From Bacteroides sp. CAG:1060_57_27 (lineage in GTDB: Bacteria; Bacteroidota; Bacteroidia; Bacteroidales; UBA932), in contig MNQT01000011.1 of the NCBI GenBank assembly GCA_001915575.1, forward strand, positions 88,344-152,343: DNA of 64,000 nucleotides. Direction: 5' to 3'. Positions 17,255 to 25,305 of this stretch are shown here, in pieces. The notes beneath the pieces were generated by a model. The model did not search any database. It saw only the letters and a list, made by a program, of their open reading frames with translations, and was not told the DNA's origin. The first letter of the stretch is position 1. The number at the start of each line of letters is the position of its first letter. The translations under genes were made by a program, and so were the position numbers.

Positions 17255-18436
17255 TCAGGCAGTAACGGTGCCGGGTCTGCTTTCGAGCCTTTTCATCAGG
17301 CGCACCGCGAACAGCACGCCGAATACCACGAACGCGGCTCCCACGAGGCAGGAGTAGCGCACTCCGGCGCCGTAGTCGATAGGAAGTCCGCCGCAGTATG
17401 CGCCGATCGCGTTTCCGAGGTTGAAGGCTATCTGTATCATCGCGCCTCCCATCATCTCGCCGCCCTTGGAATGCTGGATGATAAGGTACTGCTGGGGCGA
17501 GGACACGGCGAACAGCCCTCCGCAGCACAGGCACATCATCACCGTGGCTATGAACTTGCTCGAGGCTCCGAAGAAAAGGCATATGAGAGCCGTAAGCATT
17601 ATCACCTGCGTCGCCGCTATGACCCTCGTCGGGGTGAATCGGTCGGAGAGGCTGCCTCCGAGGTAGTTGCCCACGCACATGCTTCCTCCGGCGAGCATCA
17701 TCATCAGCGTCATCGTCGCCGGCTGGAAACCTGCGACATCGGTCATGAGCGGGCTCACATAGCTGTAGTAGCAGAATATTCCGCCGTTGCCGGCCATGGT
17801 GACGGCAAGTATGAGCCAGGGCTCCTTCTTGCGCAGGAACCTGAACTGTCCCTTGACCCCGTTGTCGGCAAGGGCCGGGAGCACCGGAATCCACCTGTAT
17901 ATGAAGAATATCGTGAGTGCGCTCCAGAAGGTCGCGAACGCGAATATGACCCTCCAGCTCACCGCCTCGCTCATGAAGGTGCCGAGCGGCACTCCCAGCA
18001 GGTTGGCGACGGTCATGCCCATGACCATGACCGACACGGCGGTGGTGCTCTTGCCTTCGGAGGCGAGTTTCTCCGCGACTATGCTTCCCACTCCGAAGAA
18101 CGCGCCGTGGGGCAGTCCGGAAATCAGTCTCGAGCACATAGCCACCCAGAAGCTGGGGGCGAAGGTCGTGATGAGGCTGCCTATGAGCTGCAGGGTTATC
18201 AGCCCCACGAGTATGCTCCTGAGGGGTCTGCCGCGCGAGACAAGCACCGCGAGGGGTGCGCCTATGCATACTCCCAGCGCGTATGCCGAGATGAGATGCC
18301 CCGCCTCGGGAATCGAGACGCCGAGGTCGGATGCTATATTGGGCAGTATGCCCATCATCACATATTCCGTGATCCCGAATCCGAGGGTGCCCAGTGCGAG
18401 GGCGTAGAGACCCTTATGGGTGCTTCCAGTATTCAT
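17255..18436 (-). CDS. MFS transporter, AraJ/YdhP-like drug or sugar efflux (DHA1 type)
   Basis: This 393-residue inner-membrane protein has about 12 hydrophobic helices. The N-terminus reads ALALGTLGFGITEYVMMG, and ISAYALGVCIGAPLAVLVSR, typical of the AraJ/YdhP/NepI branch (motif GxTEFxxMGxLP). A motif C-like GLPHGAFFGVG segment near residue 105 suggests an exporter. The frame is open from 18472, but ATG 18436 gives the family-like start. The gene converges on the flavodiiron gene and diverges from the ThrE-like exporter. The exported substrate is unknown. Confidence 0.88.
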   Translation of the reverse strand: MNTGSTHKGLYALALGTLGFGITEYVMMGILPNIASDLGVSIPEAGHLISAYALGVCIGAPLAVLVSRGRPLRSILVGLITLQLIGSLITTFAPSFWVAMCSRLISGLPHGAFFGVGSIVAEKLASEGKSTTAVSVMVMGMTVANLLGVPLGTFMSEAVSWRVIFAFATFWSALTIFFIYRWIPVLPALADNGVKGQFRFLRKKEPWLILAVTMAGNGGIFCYYSYVSPLMTDVAGFQPATMTLMMMLAGGSMCVGNYLGGSLSDRFTPTRVIAATQVIMLTALICLFFGASSKFIATVMMCLCCGGLFAVSSPQQYLIIQHSKGGEMMGGAMIQIAFNLGNAIGAYCGGLPIDYGAGVRYSCLVGAAFVVFGVLFAVRLMKRLESRPGTVTA

Positions 18437-18469
18437 TTTACCAAGTCTATACACTACTTTTTTGCGGCG

Positions 18470-18477
18470 CAAAAGTA
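18470..18477 (-). promoter_or_regulatory. -7 element for the MFS transporter gene
   Basis: The minus strand reads TACTTTTG, an exact TAnnTTTG match, about 33 bases upstream of ATG 18436. No TTTG is seen at the -33 spacing. It lies within 12 bases of the opposed TATATTTG at 18489, forming a compact divergent promoter region. Confidence 0.5.
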
Positions 18478-18488
18478 GTAAAAAAAGC

Positions 18489-18496
18489 TATATTTG
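18489..18496 (+). promoter_or_regulatory. -7 element for the ThrE-like exporter gene
   Basis: TATATTTG matches TAnnTTTG. A TTTG at 18461-18464 is 24 bases upstream, slightly further than the usual 19-21, so the -33 assignment is uncertain. The start codon ATG is at 18524. Confidence 0.5.
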
Positions 18497-18523
18497 TATT
18501 CTGGCATGCGTTAAATTTTTGTG

Positions 18524-19762
18524 ATGCAGGAAGTCAACAGCGAAAAGGTGCTCTCCTTCGCCTCCGAGGCGGGACGGATACTGCTCGAGAACGGGGCGGA
18601 AATCTCGCGTGTGGAGGAGACCATGGAGAGGATTTCCTCCAACTATGGAGAGAGCGGCGAGAAGTTCTTCGTGCTCAGCAACGGCATATTCACTACCGGC
18701 CGCTCCTACGCCAACGCCGAGTTCATCCCTATCAAGGGCGCGAGGCTCGACAAGGTGGTGGCGGTGAACCAGCTCTCGAGGGACATCTCGTCGCAGCATC
18801 TACCGTTCGAGCAGGCCCGCAGGCGTCTCGACGAGATCAAGTCCATGCCTGCGACCCCCGCCTGGATGCATCTGCTCGCCGCGGCCCTCGGCTGCGGGGG
18901 GTTCTGCGCGATTTTCGGAGGTTCGCTTCTCGACTGCGCCGCCAGCCTTCTCGCGGCGGTGGTTCTCGATCTGTTTGTCCTGAAGGTCGCCACGCCTTAT
19001 CTTTCCAAGACCCTCGGCAACATCTGTGCGGGCCTTCTCGGTACGCTGATATGCATCCTGATGTACTCGGCGGGCTTCGGAGAGAGCCTGGGCAATATGA
19101 TAGTCGGCACTCTGATACTGCTGATTCCCGGAGTGGCGTTCACAAACGGGCTGCGTGATGTCGCAAACGAGGACTACCTCGCCGGGATGACGCGCCTCGT
19201 GGATGCGCTGATGCTGTTCCTGTGCATCGCCATAGGGGTCTGCTTCGCGTTCGTGTTCCACGGGTGGCTGAGCGGGGGAGTGGTGAGCATGAGCGGAGTG
19301 GTGACCGACCCCCTTACCGGGACTATCCCGTTCCAGATGCTCGCTTCGATCGTCGGTACGGCTTCGTTCGCCGTACTGTTCGGGGTACCCTTGAAGTACT
19401 GCCCCGCATGCGGCGTCGTGGGCATGCTCGGATGGGCCGCATACCTGCTGGTGATGCGTTTCGGCCCCGTAGGAGCCTTCGCCGCCACGCTGCTCGCCGC
19501 CACGCTGGTAGCCTTCCTATCGCGCATCTCCGCCCGCAGGCTCCACTGCCCGAGCACCGTGTTCCTGATATGCGGGATATTTCCGCTGATTCCGGGAGCA
19601 GGAGTGTTCTGGAGCGCGTACTACATAGCCTCCTCGCAGCTCTCCGAGGCGCTGCACACGGGCATGTCGGCCGTGAAGATAACTATCGCGATAGTGCTCG
19701 GGATAATAATCGCCGCGAATGTATTCCACGGCGACGGCCGTCGCTTGCCGAAAATTCATTAA
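18524..19762 (+). CDS. Threonine/serine exporter family protein (ThrE-like, fused ThrE/ThrE_2)
   Basis: This 412-residue membrane protein probably exports small amino acids such as threonine or serine, or dipeptides. The N-terminal cytoplasmic part has the DUF1212 signature GRILLENGAEISRVEETMER near residue 15 and FVLSNGIFTT near 48. About ten membrane helices follow, including TLILLIPGVAFTNGLRDVANEDYLAG near residue 195, a conserved segment of this family. The second half (from about 265) is the DUF3815/ThrE_2 module with CGIFPLIPGAGVFWSAYY near 345. Many bacteria encode these two halves as separate genes; here they are fused, as in Corynebacterium ThrE. GTG 18521 is an alternative start. 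Confidence 0.88.
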   Translation: MQEVNSEKVLSFASEAGRILLENGAEISRVEETMERISSNYGESGEKFFVLSNGIFTTGRSYANAEFIPIKGARLDKVVAVNQLSRDISSQHLPFEQARRRLDEIKSMPATPAWMHLLAAALGCGGFCAIFGGSLLDCAASLLAAVVLDLFVLKVATPYLSKTLGNICAGLLGTLICILMYSAGFGESLGNMIVGTLILLIPGVAFTNGLRDVANEDYLAGMTRLVDALMLFLCIAIGVCFAFVFHGWLSGGVVSMSGVVTDPLTGTIPFQMLASIVGTASFAVLFGVPLKYCPACGVVGMLGWAAYLLVMRFGPVGAFAATLLAATLVAFLSRISARRLHCPSTVFLICGIFPLIPGAGVFWSAYYIASSQLSEALHTGMSAVKITIAIVLGIIIAANVFHGDGRRLPKIH

Positions 19763-19797
19763 CTTAGCGGAGTATTTGAACTGATCCGGAAACTGCT

Positions 19798-20313
19798 GTG
19801 TCCGACGGAGTAAAAGATATAAGATGGTATGCGATGAGCCTGCTGTATGTGCAGGCGGCAAAGGTCGCACCGGCGCTCGAGGGTGCCGGCTTCGAATGCT
19901 TCGTCCCTCCGGTCGTCAGGAACATCATGTTCATCCACGACAGCAGAGAAAGGATAGCGGAGTTCATGAAGTTCGACTCGCGGGGTGCGCGGCTTATCTT
20001 CATGCGCTCACGCTCCGACGGGCAGCCGATAGTCGTCAGGGACTCCGCGATGCAGGACTTCATCTCGATATGCCGGGTCTATTCCTGTCCCATTGTCATG
20101 ACCCGCAGGCCCGAGCTGAAGCTCGGGGCGCATGTGAGGGTCAAGGAAGGGCCCCTTGCCGGAATCGAAGGCCATGTGGTGCGCATACGGAAGTCCCGGT
20201 GCGTGCTCGTCAATGTCGACAACGTGCTCTGGGCCGCGACCGAGTTCATCAATCCCGACATGCTGGAGGTGCTGGACGAGGAGCCGGATGCAGGGTCGGA
20301 GACGAAACTTTGA
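19798..20313 (+). CDS. UpxY-like transcription antiterminator (NusG family)
   Basis: This 171-residue specialised NusG paralogue of the type that Bacteroides uses to let RNA polymerase read through capsule operon leaders has an N-terminal NGN domain (WYAMSLLYVQAAKVAPAL, later FIHDSRERIAEFM and DSAMQDFI). The C-terminal KOW domain contains GAHVRVKEGPLAGIEGHVVR near residue 108. Start is GTG. It lies next to polysaccharide locus A but on the opposite strand and at the distal end, not as the first gene of an operon as in Bacteroides fragilis. Only a lipoprotein gene follows it. It could act in trans on one or both loci. Confidence 0.85.
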   Translation: MSDGVKDIRWYAMSLLYVQAAKVAPALEGAGFECFVPPVVRNIMFIHDSRERIAEFMKFDSRGARLIFMRSRSDGQPIVVRDSAMQDFISICRVYSCPIVMTRRPELKLGAHVRVKEGPLAGIEGHVVRIRKSRCVLVNVDNVLWAATEFINPDMLEVLDEEPDAGSETKL

Positions 20314-20333
20314 AACTAAAGACTACAGGAGAT

Positions 20334-20906
20334 ATGAGAAAATTTATTTTTGTGGCCATGCTGGCAGCGGCCGCTTCAGGGGCGGTCTCATGCGGAGGCC
20401 GTGTAGGCAAGGGGGATGGAAAGGGAAGCGGCAGTTCCGATGCCGGATCGCAGGACGGGATAGTCTCGGCGGTATTCTCGCTTTCTTACGAGGCGCCCGA
20501 GGATGTCCTGAAGATTGCGGACATCGCCGTCGAATATACGGACGCACATGGTACGGTCCATAACGAATCTCTCGTCTCGGGGACCTGGAACCTGAAGACG
20601 GTGGCGGACGAATTTCCCGCGACCGTGATCTTCAGGCCGGTCTTTACCCTGCGGGAAGGAGCCGTTGACGGCGACGGAACCCTCAGGCTGGACCGAGGCG
20701 GCTACAGCGTGAAGATAACTATGACCGACGCCGCTGGAAACGAGAAGGTCTATGCGGGCGGCTCTCCCGGTGAAAGCCTTGCCGTCAAGGCCGACAAGGT
20801 CTCTGCGTGGATAGACAGGCAGAATACCAGGCCCGCGCACAGCTACACTGTAGATGCCTCCGGGAACGTCAACGCCAGCACATCCTCTTCCGAGGGAGGG
20901 GAGTAG
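20334..20906 (+). CDS. Small lipoprotein of unknown function
   Basis: This 190-residue protein has a type II signal peptide: basic MRKF, hydrophobic core, then the lipobox region ending SGAVSC with the lipidated Cys at residue 20. A Gly/Ser/Lys linker follows. The rest is predicted beta-rich (for example LSYEAPEDVLKIADIAVEY, GGYSVKITMTDAAGNEK), resembling an Ig-like or carbohydrate-binding fold, but I do not recognise a family. A GGAG-like ribosome binding site (caggagat) precedes ATG 20334. It follows the antiterminator gene by 20 bases and is probably co-transcribed. Its last 64 bases overlap the 3' end of wbuC on the other strand. Confidence 0.75.
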   Translation: MRKFIFVAMLAAAASGAVSCGGRVGKGDGKGSGSSDAGSQDGIVSAVFSLSYEAPEDVLKIADIAVEYTDAHGTVHNESLVSGTWNLKTVADEFPATVIFRPVFTLREGAVDGDGTLRLDRGGYSVKITMTDAAGNEKVYAGGSPGESLAVKADKVSAWIDRQNTRPAHSYTVDASGNVNASTSSSEGGE

Positions 20907-21259
20907 CGGCCGTCCTTCGATTCGAATATCACGGCCGGTTCGATGACTTCGAGGCTGTGCCAGACCCCGGCGGGGATGTCGACTCCGTAGCGGCCTTCGT
21001 CACGGCAGAGCCGCAGGCGTGCAGTCTCGCGGCCGCTACCCTCGAAGAACATCACATCTATCTTTCCGCGCAGCAGCAGTTGCGTCTCGGAAGTGCCGCG
21101 GTGACGGTGCACGGGAACTTTCGTGCCCTTCTCGAGGGCGTTGAGCATTCGTTGCGAACCGTCTTCGGGTGAGTTGCGCAGGTCGCGGTTCATCCTCAGA
21201 CGCGGGGAAGCCTGCGCCTCGCATGCGAGAGCATCAAGGAAAGTGTCGTCGATCAGCAT
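20843..21259 (-). CDS. wbuC: WbuC family cupin-fold protein
   Basis: This 138-residue cupin-fold metalloprotein of a family regularly found in O-antigen and capsule loci has no defined reaction. The cupin metal-binding motif VHRHRGTSETQLLLRG is near residue 50, with HxH and Glu ligands, and the second cupin motif includes IPAGVWHSLEV near 94. The N-terminal SPRLRMNRDLRNSPEDGSQR is typical of WbuC. The start overlaps the upstream phosphoglycosyltransferase stop by 7 bases, so it is the last gene of polysaccharide locus A. Its 3' end overlaps the convergent lipoprotein gene. Confidence 0.85.
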   Translation of the reverse strand: MLIDDTFLDALACEAQASPRLRMNRDLRNSPEDGSQRMLNALEKGTKVPVHRHRGTSETQLLLRGKIDVMFFEGSGRETARLRLCRDEGRYGVDIPAGVWHSLEVIEPAVIFESKDGRYSPPSEEDVLALTFPEASTV

Positions 21260-22257
21260 GGTTTCTCGGCCTCTTTTGATTTAAGATATTCCTCGTGCAG
21301 GTGATAGTTCTTCTTCATGAAGATTATATATGCGGTGCAGAGCACTACGAGGACTGCACCGAGGTAGATCCAGCGGGCTGCGGGGCTGTCGGGCAGCAGC
21401 AGTATTGCGACGGAGCTGATAAGCAGCTGAAGCAGGGAATAGAATGCCGATACGCTTACATGCTTGATGCCTAGTTCGTTGGCCATAAGCTGATAGGCGT
21501 GCTTGCGGTGCGCCTGTCCGAGGTTCTCGTGGAGCATTATGCGGTGGCAGATTGTGAGGACCGTGTCGACTCCGTAGACGCAGAGCAGCAGGAGCCAGCT
21601 TAGGTCTCCGGTCTGGAGCACCAGCGAGCCGAGGGCGAAAAGGATTATGAAGGCTATCGATACCGAACCTACATCGCCTGCGAAGCAGCGGGCTCTCGTG
21701 CGGAAGTTGAAGATGCAGAATACCAGCGTTGCCGCGGCCGTCAGGAGCAGCAGCTGCATGTCGATGAACGGGGTTATGCGGGTGTCGATATATAGCAACG
21801 GCAGCAGTACTGCGAGCGAATAGCCGCCCGTGATGCCGTTGATGCCGTCCATGAAGTTCCATGCGTTGACTATGCCGACGAACAGCACCAGAGCGATGAG
21901 CACATACCACCAGGGGAAGGCCCCGCCGAACAGTCCCAGCTGCAGGAACATCAGCGCCATGCCGGCGAACTGTGCCACGAGCCGCACCGAATCCGGCAAC
22001 GAGCGCACATCGTCGGTGAATTCCACGACGGCAAGGAGCATCAACCCGGCGAAGAACCAGGGATAGGCAAAGCCGCTGACGAGGAAATACAGCAGCACAT
22101 CGAGCGGAAACACTATTCCACCCCCGCGTATCGTAGGCTTCGAGTGGGAACTTCGGGCGTTGGGCCTGTCGACGATGCCGAGCCTTGCGGCCAATTTGAA
22201 ATAAAGCAGCTCCGCAAGAAGCAGGGCTGCAGTGTAGATAAGAATTGTCAGCGTCAT
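21253..22257 (-). CDS. WecA/WbpL-class polyprenyl-phosphate N-acetylhexosamine-1-phosphate transferase
   Basis: This 334-residue integral membrane enzyme starts a glycan by moving a HexNAc-1-phosphate from UDP to undecaprenyl phosphate. Family marks include the N-terminal DRPNARSSHSKPTIRGGGI near residue 34, EFTDDVRSLP near 83 (DD motif), NAWNFMDGINGITGGY near 131 (catalytic Asp), and the Arg/His-rich loop ENLGQAHRKHAYQ near 265. There are about ten membrane helices. In Pseudomonas the equivalent WbpL works with a WbpV reductase on a 6-deoxy-HexNAc; an epimerase/reductase gene lies just upstream here at 23326-24222. This is the initiating enzyme of locus A. Confidence 0.9.
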   Translation of the reverse strand: MTLTILIYTAALLLAELLYFKLAARLGIVDRPNARSSHSKPTIRGGGIVFPLDVLLYFLVSGFAYPWFFAGLMLLAVVEFTDDVRSLPDSVRLVAQFAGMALMFLQLGLFGGAFPWWYVLIALVLFVGIVNAWNFMDGINGITGGYSLAVLLPLLYIDTRITPFIDMQLLLLTAAATLVFCIFNFRTRARCFAGDVGSVSIAFIILFALGSLVLQTGDLSWLLLLCVYGVDTVLTICHRIMLHENLGQAHRKHAYQLMANELGIKHVSVSAFYSLLQLLISSVAILLLPDSPAARWIYLGAVLVVLCTAYIIFMKKNYHLHEEYLKSKEAEKPC

Positions 22258-22376
22258 AGGAATCTTTAGAAAACAGATAAGAAACGGAAAAACTTCTATG
22301 ATGTCAGTCCCTGTACCTTGCCGGTGCAGGATTATTGTCTCATATTTGATACGATGATATTTAAATGGACAATGCT

Positions 22377-23252
22377 ATGGAAACTTCAATTGCTCAAAAG
22401 TATGTCGACCTTACTTCCGACGCCGGATTCAAGGCCGTGTTCTGCGATCCGGCCAACAAGAACCTGCTGATAGACTTTCTTAACACCGTACTTCCTCCGG
22501 ACAGGAAAATTTCTGACCTGACTTATGCCACTACCGAATTTCCCGGAGTAACTTTATATAATAAGGCGTCCAGACTTGACCTCCGTTGTCGTGACGCTCT
22601 CGGCAGGAACTTCATTGTCGAGGTCCAGAACTACTGGCAGGAGTACTTCTTCCGACGCTGCGCCTATTATGCCGCGCGCATTTACTCCTATGGAGCCGAG
22701 AAAGGTGACAGGCAGAGTTATGATGTCGATCCGGTCTTCATGATAGGCCTGCTCAATACCGACATCGGGCTCGGTCGCGACGGAGCCGTCTGGAAAGACA
22801 GATATATTTCATCATATACATTTAGAGAATTGTCGACCGGACAGGTTGAAGATGACACAATTTTTATTACTTTCGTAGAGTTGTACAGGTTCAGGCGCCA
22901 GAGGTTCAAGGACTGTACCGATGCCTTCGAGCAATTGTGCTGGTCCCTGAAGAACATGCAGAACACCGGTTCCGTTCCAGAAGGAACGCTGGATCTGCGG
23001 CTCCTCGACCTGTGGCGTGCCGGAGAGATTGCAGCTTTCTCCGAAGGAAAAAGAGCACAATACGATGCAGATATGATTACAGAACGGGATCACGAAAATA
23101 TGATGTACTCCGCCGAAATGAAAGGGAGAAAAGAGGGCGAGGCTGAAGGTGTCGCGAAAGTCGCCAAGGCCATGCTGGCGGCTGGAATGCCGACTGCGCA
23201 GATCGTCTTGCTGACCGGACTTTCCGAGGAGCAGGTGGAGAGATTGAAGTAG
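22377..23252 (+). CDS. Rpn family (PDDEXK_2) recombination-promoting nuclease, copy 1
   Basis: This 291-residue protein of the Rpn/PD-(D/E)XK nuclease family is often labelled a putative transposase. The core carries SDAGFKAVFCDPANKNLLIDFLN near the start, then the active-site strands RLDLRCRD and FIVEVQ near residues 67-85. A helical C-terminus ends with MLAAGMPTAQIVLLTGLSEEQ. The frame is open from ATG 22365, but ATG 22377 sits in a context (ctATGgAAACt) shared with the other two copies. It lies against transcription of locus A, between the epimerase and the WecA-class gene, ending 10 bases from the apparent original end of the epimerase frame, which suggests insertion there. Confidence 0.88.
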   Translation: METSIAQKYVDLTSDAGFKAVFCDPANKNLLIDFLNTVLPPDRKISDLTYATTEFPGVTLYNKASRLDLRCRDALGRNFIVEVQNYWQEYFFRRCAYYAARIYSYGAEKGDRQSYDVDPVFMIGLLNTDIGLGRDGAVWKDRYISSYTFRELSTGQVEDDTIFITFVELYRFRRQRFKDCTDAFEQLCWSLKNMQNTGSVPEGTLDLRLLDLWRAGEIAAFSEGKRAQYDADMITERDHENMMYSAEMKGRKEGEAEGVAKVAKAMLAAGMPTAQIVLLTGLSEEQVERLK

Positions 23253-23325
23253 GCTGTCGGACTAGTTCATCTTGTTTCTGGTGGCGAAGCTTTCTATCGT
23301 CCTGCGCAGGCCGCTACGGGCGTTT

Positions 23326-24222
23326 TTATATCTTGTAATTGCGCAGCACATCAAGAGGCTCCCAATTTAGTGCCTTGCGGGCTTTTTCGTTGCTGAAGGT
23401 AAGGGATTCTGTTATTTTCATCAGCTTATCCGAGTTGATAGGAGCCTTATTGCCAAGAAAGTCACCAAAGAACGCCAGACATCTGGCAAACCAATAAGGG
23501 ATTGAAACAGGAACTTTTTTGCCAAGTTGGGAGGCTATCAGATGTTCAAGTTCCCCGAAAGAGGGATTATGTGTGTCGCATACATTATATATACCGCCAA
23601 TCTCTGCCAGCTTTGGTATCAGGCGTGCAATGTCTTCTGCCATTAGGACACTTTTCTTAGCTTTTCCATGGTTTATGCTCAGATATCTGCCTGTCTTTAT
23701 TCCTCTGACCATTGCTCCCAAGTTGCCGGGAGCATTGACTCCAGCTATTAGCGAAGGGCGTATAATGCCCAATATCACATTATGTTTGGCGCACCATTCT
23801 GTCAAATATGCCTCTGCCATTATTTTGCTTTCGGCATACGGAGTATTTCCGTTCAATGGACGATCCTCAGTAATCATTTCACCGCTTTCGCAACCATATA
23901 CAGCTATGGTAGAGATAAATATCAGCGATTTCGGAGCTCCGACTTTCTCGAGAACGGTGCATAGGTTGACCGTTCCTTGATAATTGACATCATAAAAGAC
24001 TTTTTTCTCAGCGTCGGTCCTTGGAACAGTGTGGGCCTTGCCGCAGGCATGGAGAACGATGTCGTAGTGTTTGTCAAGTTGCGGAATTTCCTTTGCCAGA
24101 TTGGCTTTTATCGTATCCTCAGGGCTGATTCCGCAGGTGGAGACTTCGTATGATTCCTTTAGGATAGGCAATATATTATGTCCGAGGAAGCCAGAAGCTC
24201 CGGTGAATAGGAGCGATATCAT
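23326..24222 (-). CDS. NAD-dependent epimerase/dehydratase (WbpV-like), C-terminus apparently frameshifted
   Basis: This 298-residue extended short-chain dehydrogenase begins with the Rossmann nucleotide loop FTGASGFLGHN at residues 7-17 and has the catalytic tyrosine and lysine in YAESK near 130. It resembles the enzymes that reduce or epimerise UDP-4-keto-6-deoxy-HexNAc next to WecA/WbpL-class transferases, so it may make the first sugar of locus A. After the TAA at 23326-23328 the next frame reads ARSGLRRTIESFATRNKMN and stops at 23262-23264. That tail looks like a normal epimerase C-terminus, so one extra base near 23326-23335 probably cuts off about 22 residues. Loss of this tail may or may not matter for activity. 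Confidence 0.85.
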   Translation of the reverse strand: MISLLFTGASGFLGHNILPILKESYEVSTCGISPEDTIKANLAKEIPQLDKHYDIVLHACGKAHTVPRTDAEKKVFYDVNYQGTVNLCTVLEKVGAPKSLIFISTIAVYGCESGEMITEDRPLNGNTPYAESKIMAEAYLTEWCAKHNVILGIIRPSLIAGVNAPGNLGAMVRGIKTGRYLSINHGKAKKSVLMAEDIARLIPKLAEIGGIYNVCDTHNPSFGELEHLIASQLGKKVPVSIPYWFARCLAFFGDFLGNKAPINSDKLMKITESLTFSNEKARKALNWEPLDVLRNYKI

Positions 24223-24253
24223 GTATAAAATATTAAGATATAATACGTTTGCT

Positions 24254-25090
24254 TTATTGGATAGGTTTTATGGAATATTCATTTATGGTTTTCCGGTTTA
24301 TTTCTTTTCTTTCCTTATCTATAAACCAACCCCATTTATTGAAATAATATATAGCGGCTTTAATATGAATCCACATCAGATGTAAATTTTTATGTGATCC
24401 TTGTTCATGCCTGTGAATTATCGTAACATCTGGATTATACATAGTCTTATATTTGGCATAAATTCTTCTATTTAGGTCAGTATCTTCGCCATACATGAAT
24501 ATATGAGTGTCAAAAAGGCCGATCTCTTTAATTACCGATGTCCTTAAAAACATAAAACACCCGGATAAATATGGAACGTTCATGCACTTATTATAGTCGG
24601 CAAAATGCATTTCAAATTTATCATTAATCTTGTCCTTAATAGCTTTGAATGGGATTATGAGGCGTCCGATCCAATCAATAGGAGTTGGAAGTAGTTTGCA
24701 TAGGTATTGCAAATCTCCGTTAGGGTAGATGACTTTAGGCATAACATTTCCTACATCATAATGATGTTCCATATAATAGTATAAGTCATCGATTGTTCCT
24801 TGTTTAAAAGAGATGTCAGGATTTAAAATTAAATGATATGTTCCTAATAAGTTTTTGTTCCGCATTATCTCATTATGACCTGCGCCAAATCCTTTATTGC
24901 AGCCCATAAATCTGTAAATTACTCGTCTATCTGTTATTATATGTGTTTTTAAGTAATCCGTAGGTGAGTTATCAATAATATATATGATGACATTCAGATT
25001 TGTCATTAGAAAACTATTGATAGCCCTATTTAATTCTCCTATGTTATTCTTGAATGTGACAATTGTTGCTGAAACTTGGATGTTATTCAT
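24254..25090 (-). CDS. Glycosyltransferase family 2, rhamnosyltransferase-like
   Basis: This 278-residue cytoplasmic GT-A enzyme shows the donor-binding start IQVSATIVTFKNNIGEL, IIDNSPTD near residue 40, HLILNPDISF near 88 (in place of the DxD motif, as in WbbL-like rhamnosyltransferases) and GEDTDLNRRIYAKY near 205. The frame is open to 25165 but ATG 25090 gives a conventional GT2 N-terminus. The gene is distinctly AT-rich compared with the housekeeping genes. It adds one sugar to the locus A repeat unit; the sugar is unknown. The 215 bases upstream (25091-25305) are AT-rich and hold no gene that I can see. Confidence 0.88.
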   Translation of the reverse strand: MNNIQVSATIVTFKNNIGELNRAINSFLMTNLNVIIYIIDNSPTDYLKTHIITDRRVIYRFMGCNKGFGAGHNEIMRNKNLLGTYHLILNPDISFKQGTIDDLYYYMEHHYDVGNVMPKVIYPNGDLQYLCKLLPTPIDWIGRLIIPFKAIKDKINDKFEMHFADYNKCMNVPYLSGCFMFLRTSVIKEIGLFDTHIFMYGEDTDLNRRIYAKYKTMYNPDVTIIHRHEQGSHKNLHLMWIHIKAAIYYFNKWGWFIDKERKEINRKTINEYSIKPIQ

Positions 25091-25305
25091 TATTATCTTT
25101 GCACCAAAATTTTTTAAAGACTCATCTCTGGAATTAATGATATCGAGGCCTACACATATCGTCATTGAAAATGTTGTTTTTAAAGATATTGTAACGCAAC
25201 ATTTTAGAACGATGTCGTTGTAATTTCATAGAACCGACAGACAATTTTAATATTAGCATGTATTCTATCTGATCGTTTTAACAAAGCAAAAGAAAATAGT
25301 CTTGT

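Noticed and set aside
17243-18478. A 411-codon plus-strand frame opposite the MFS transporter
   Set aside because: The minus-strand frame has clear membrane helices and family motifs; the plus-strand product is a low-complexity His/Glu/Arg shadow.
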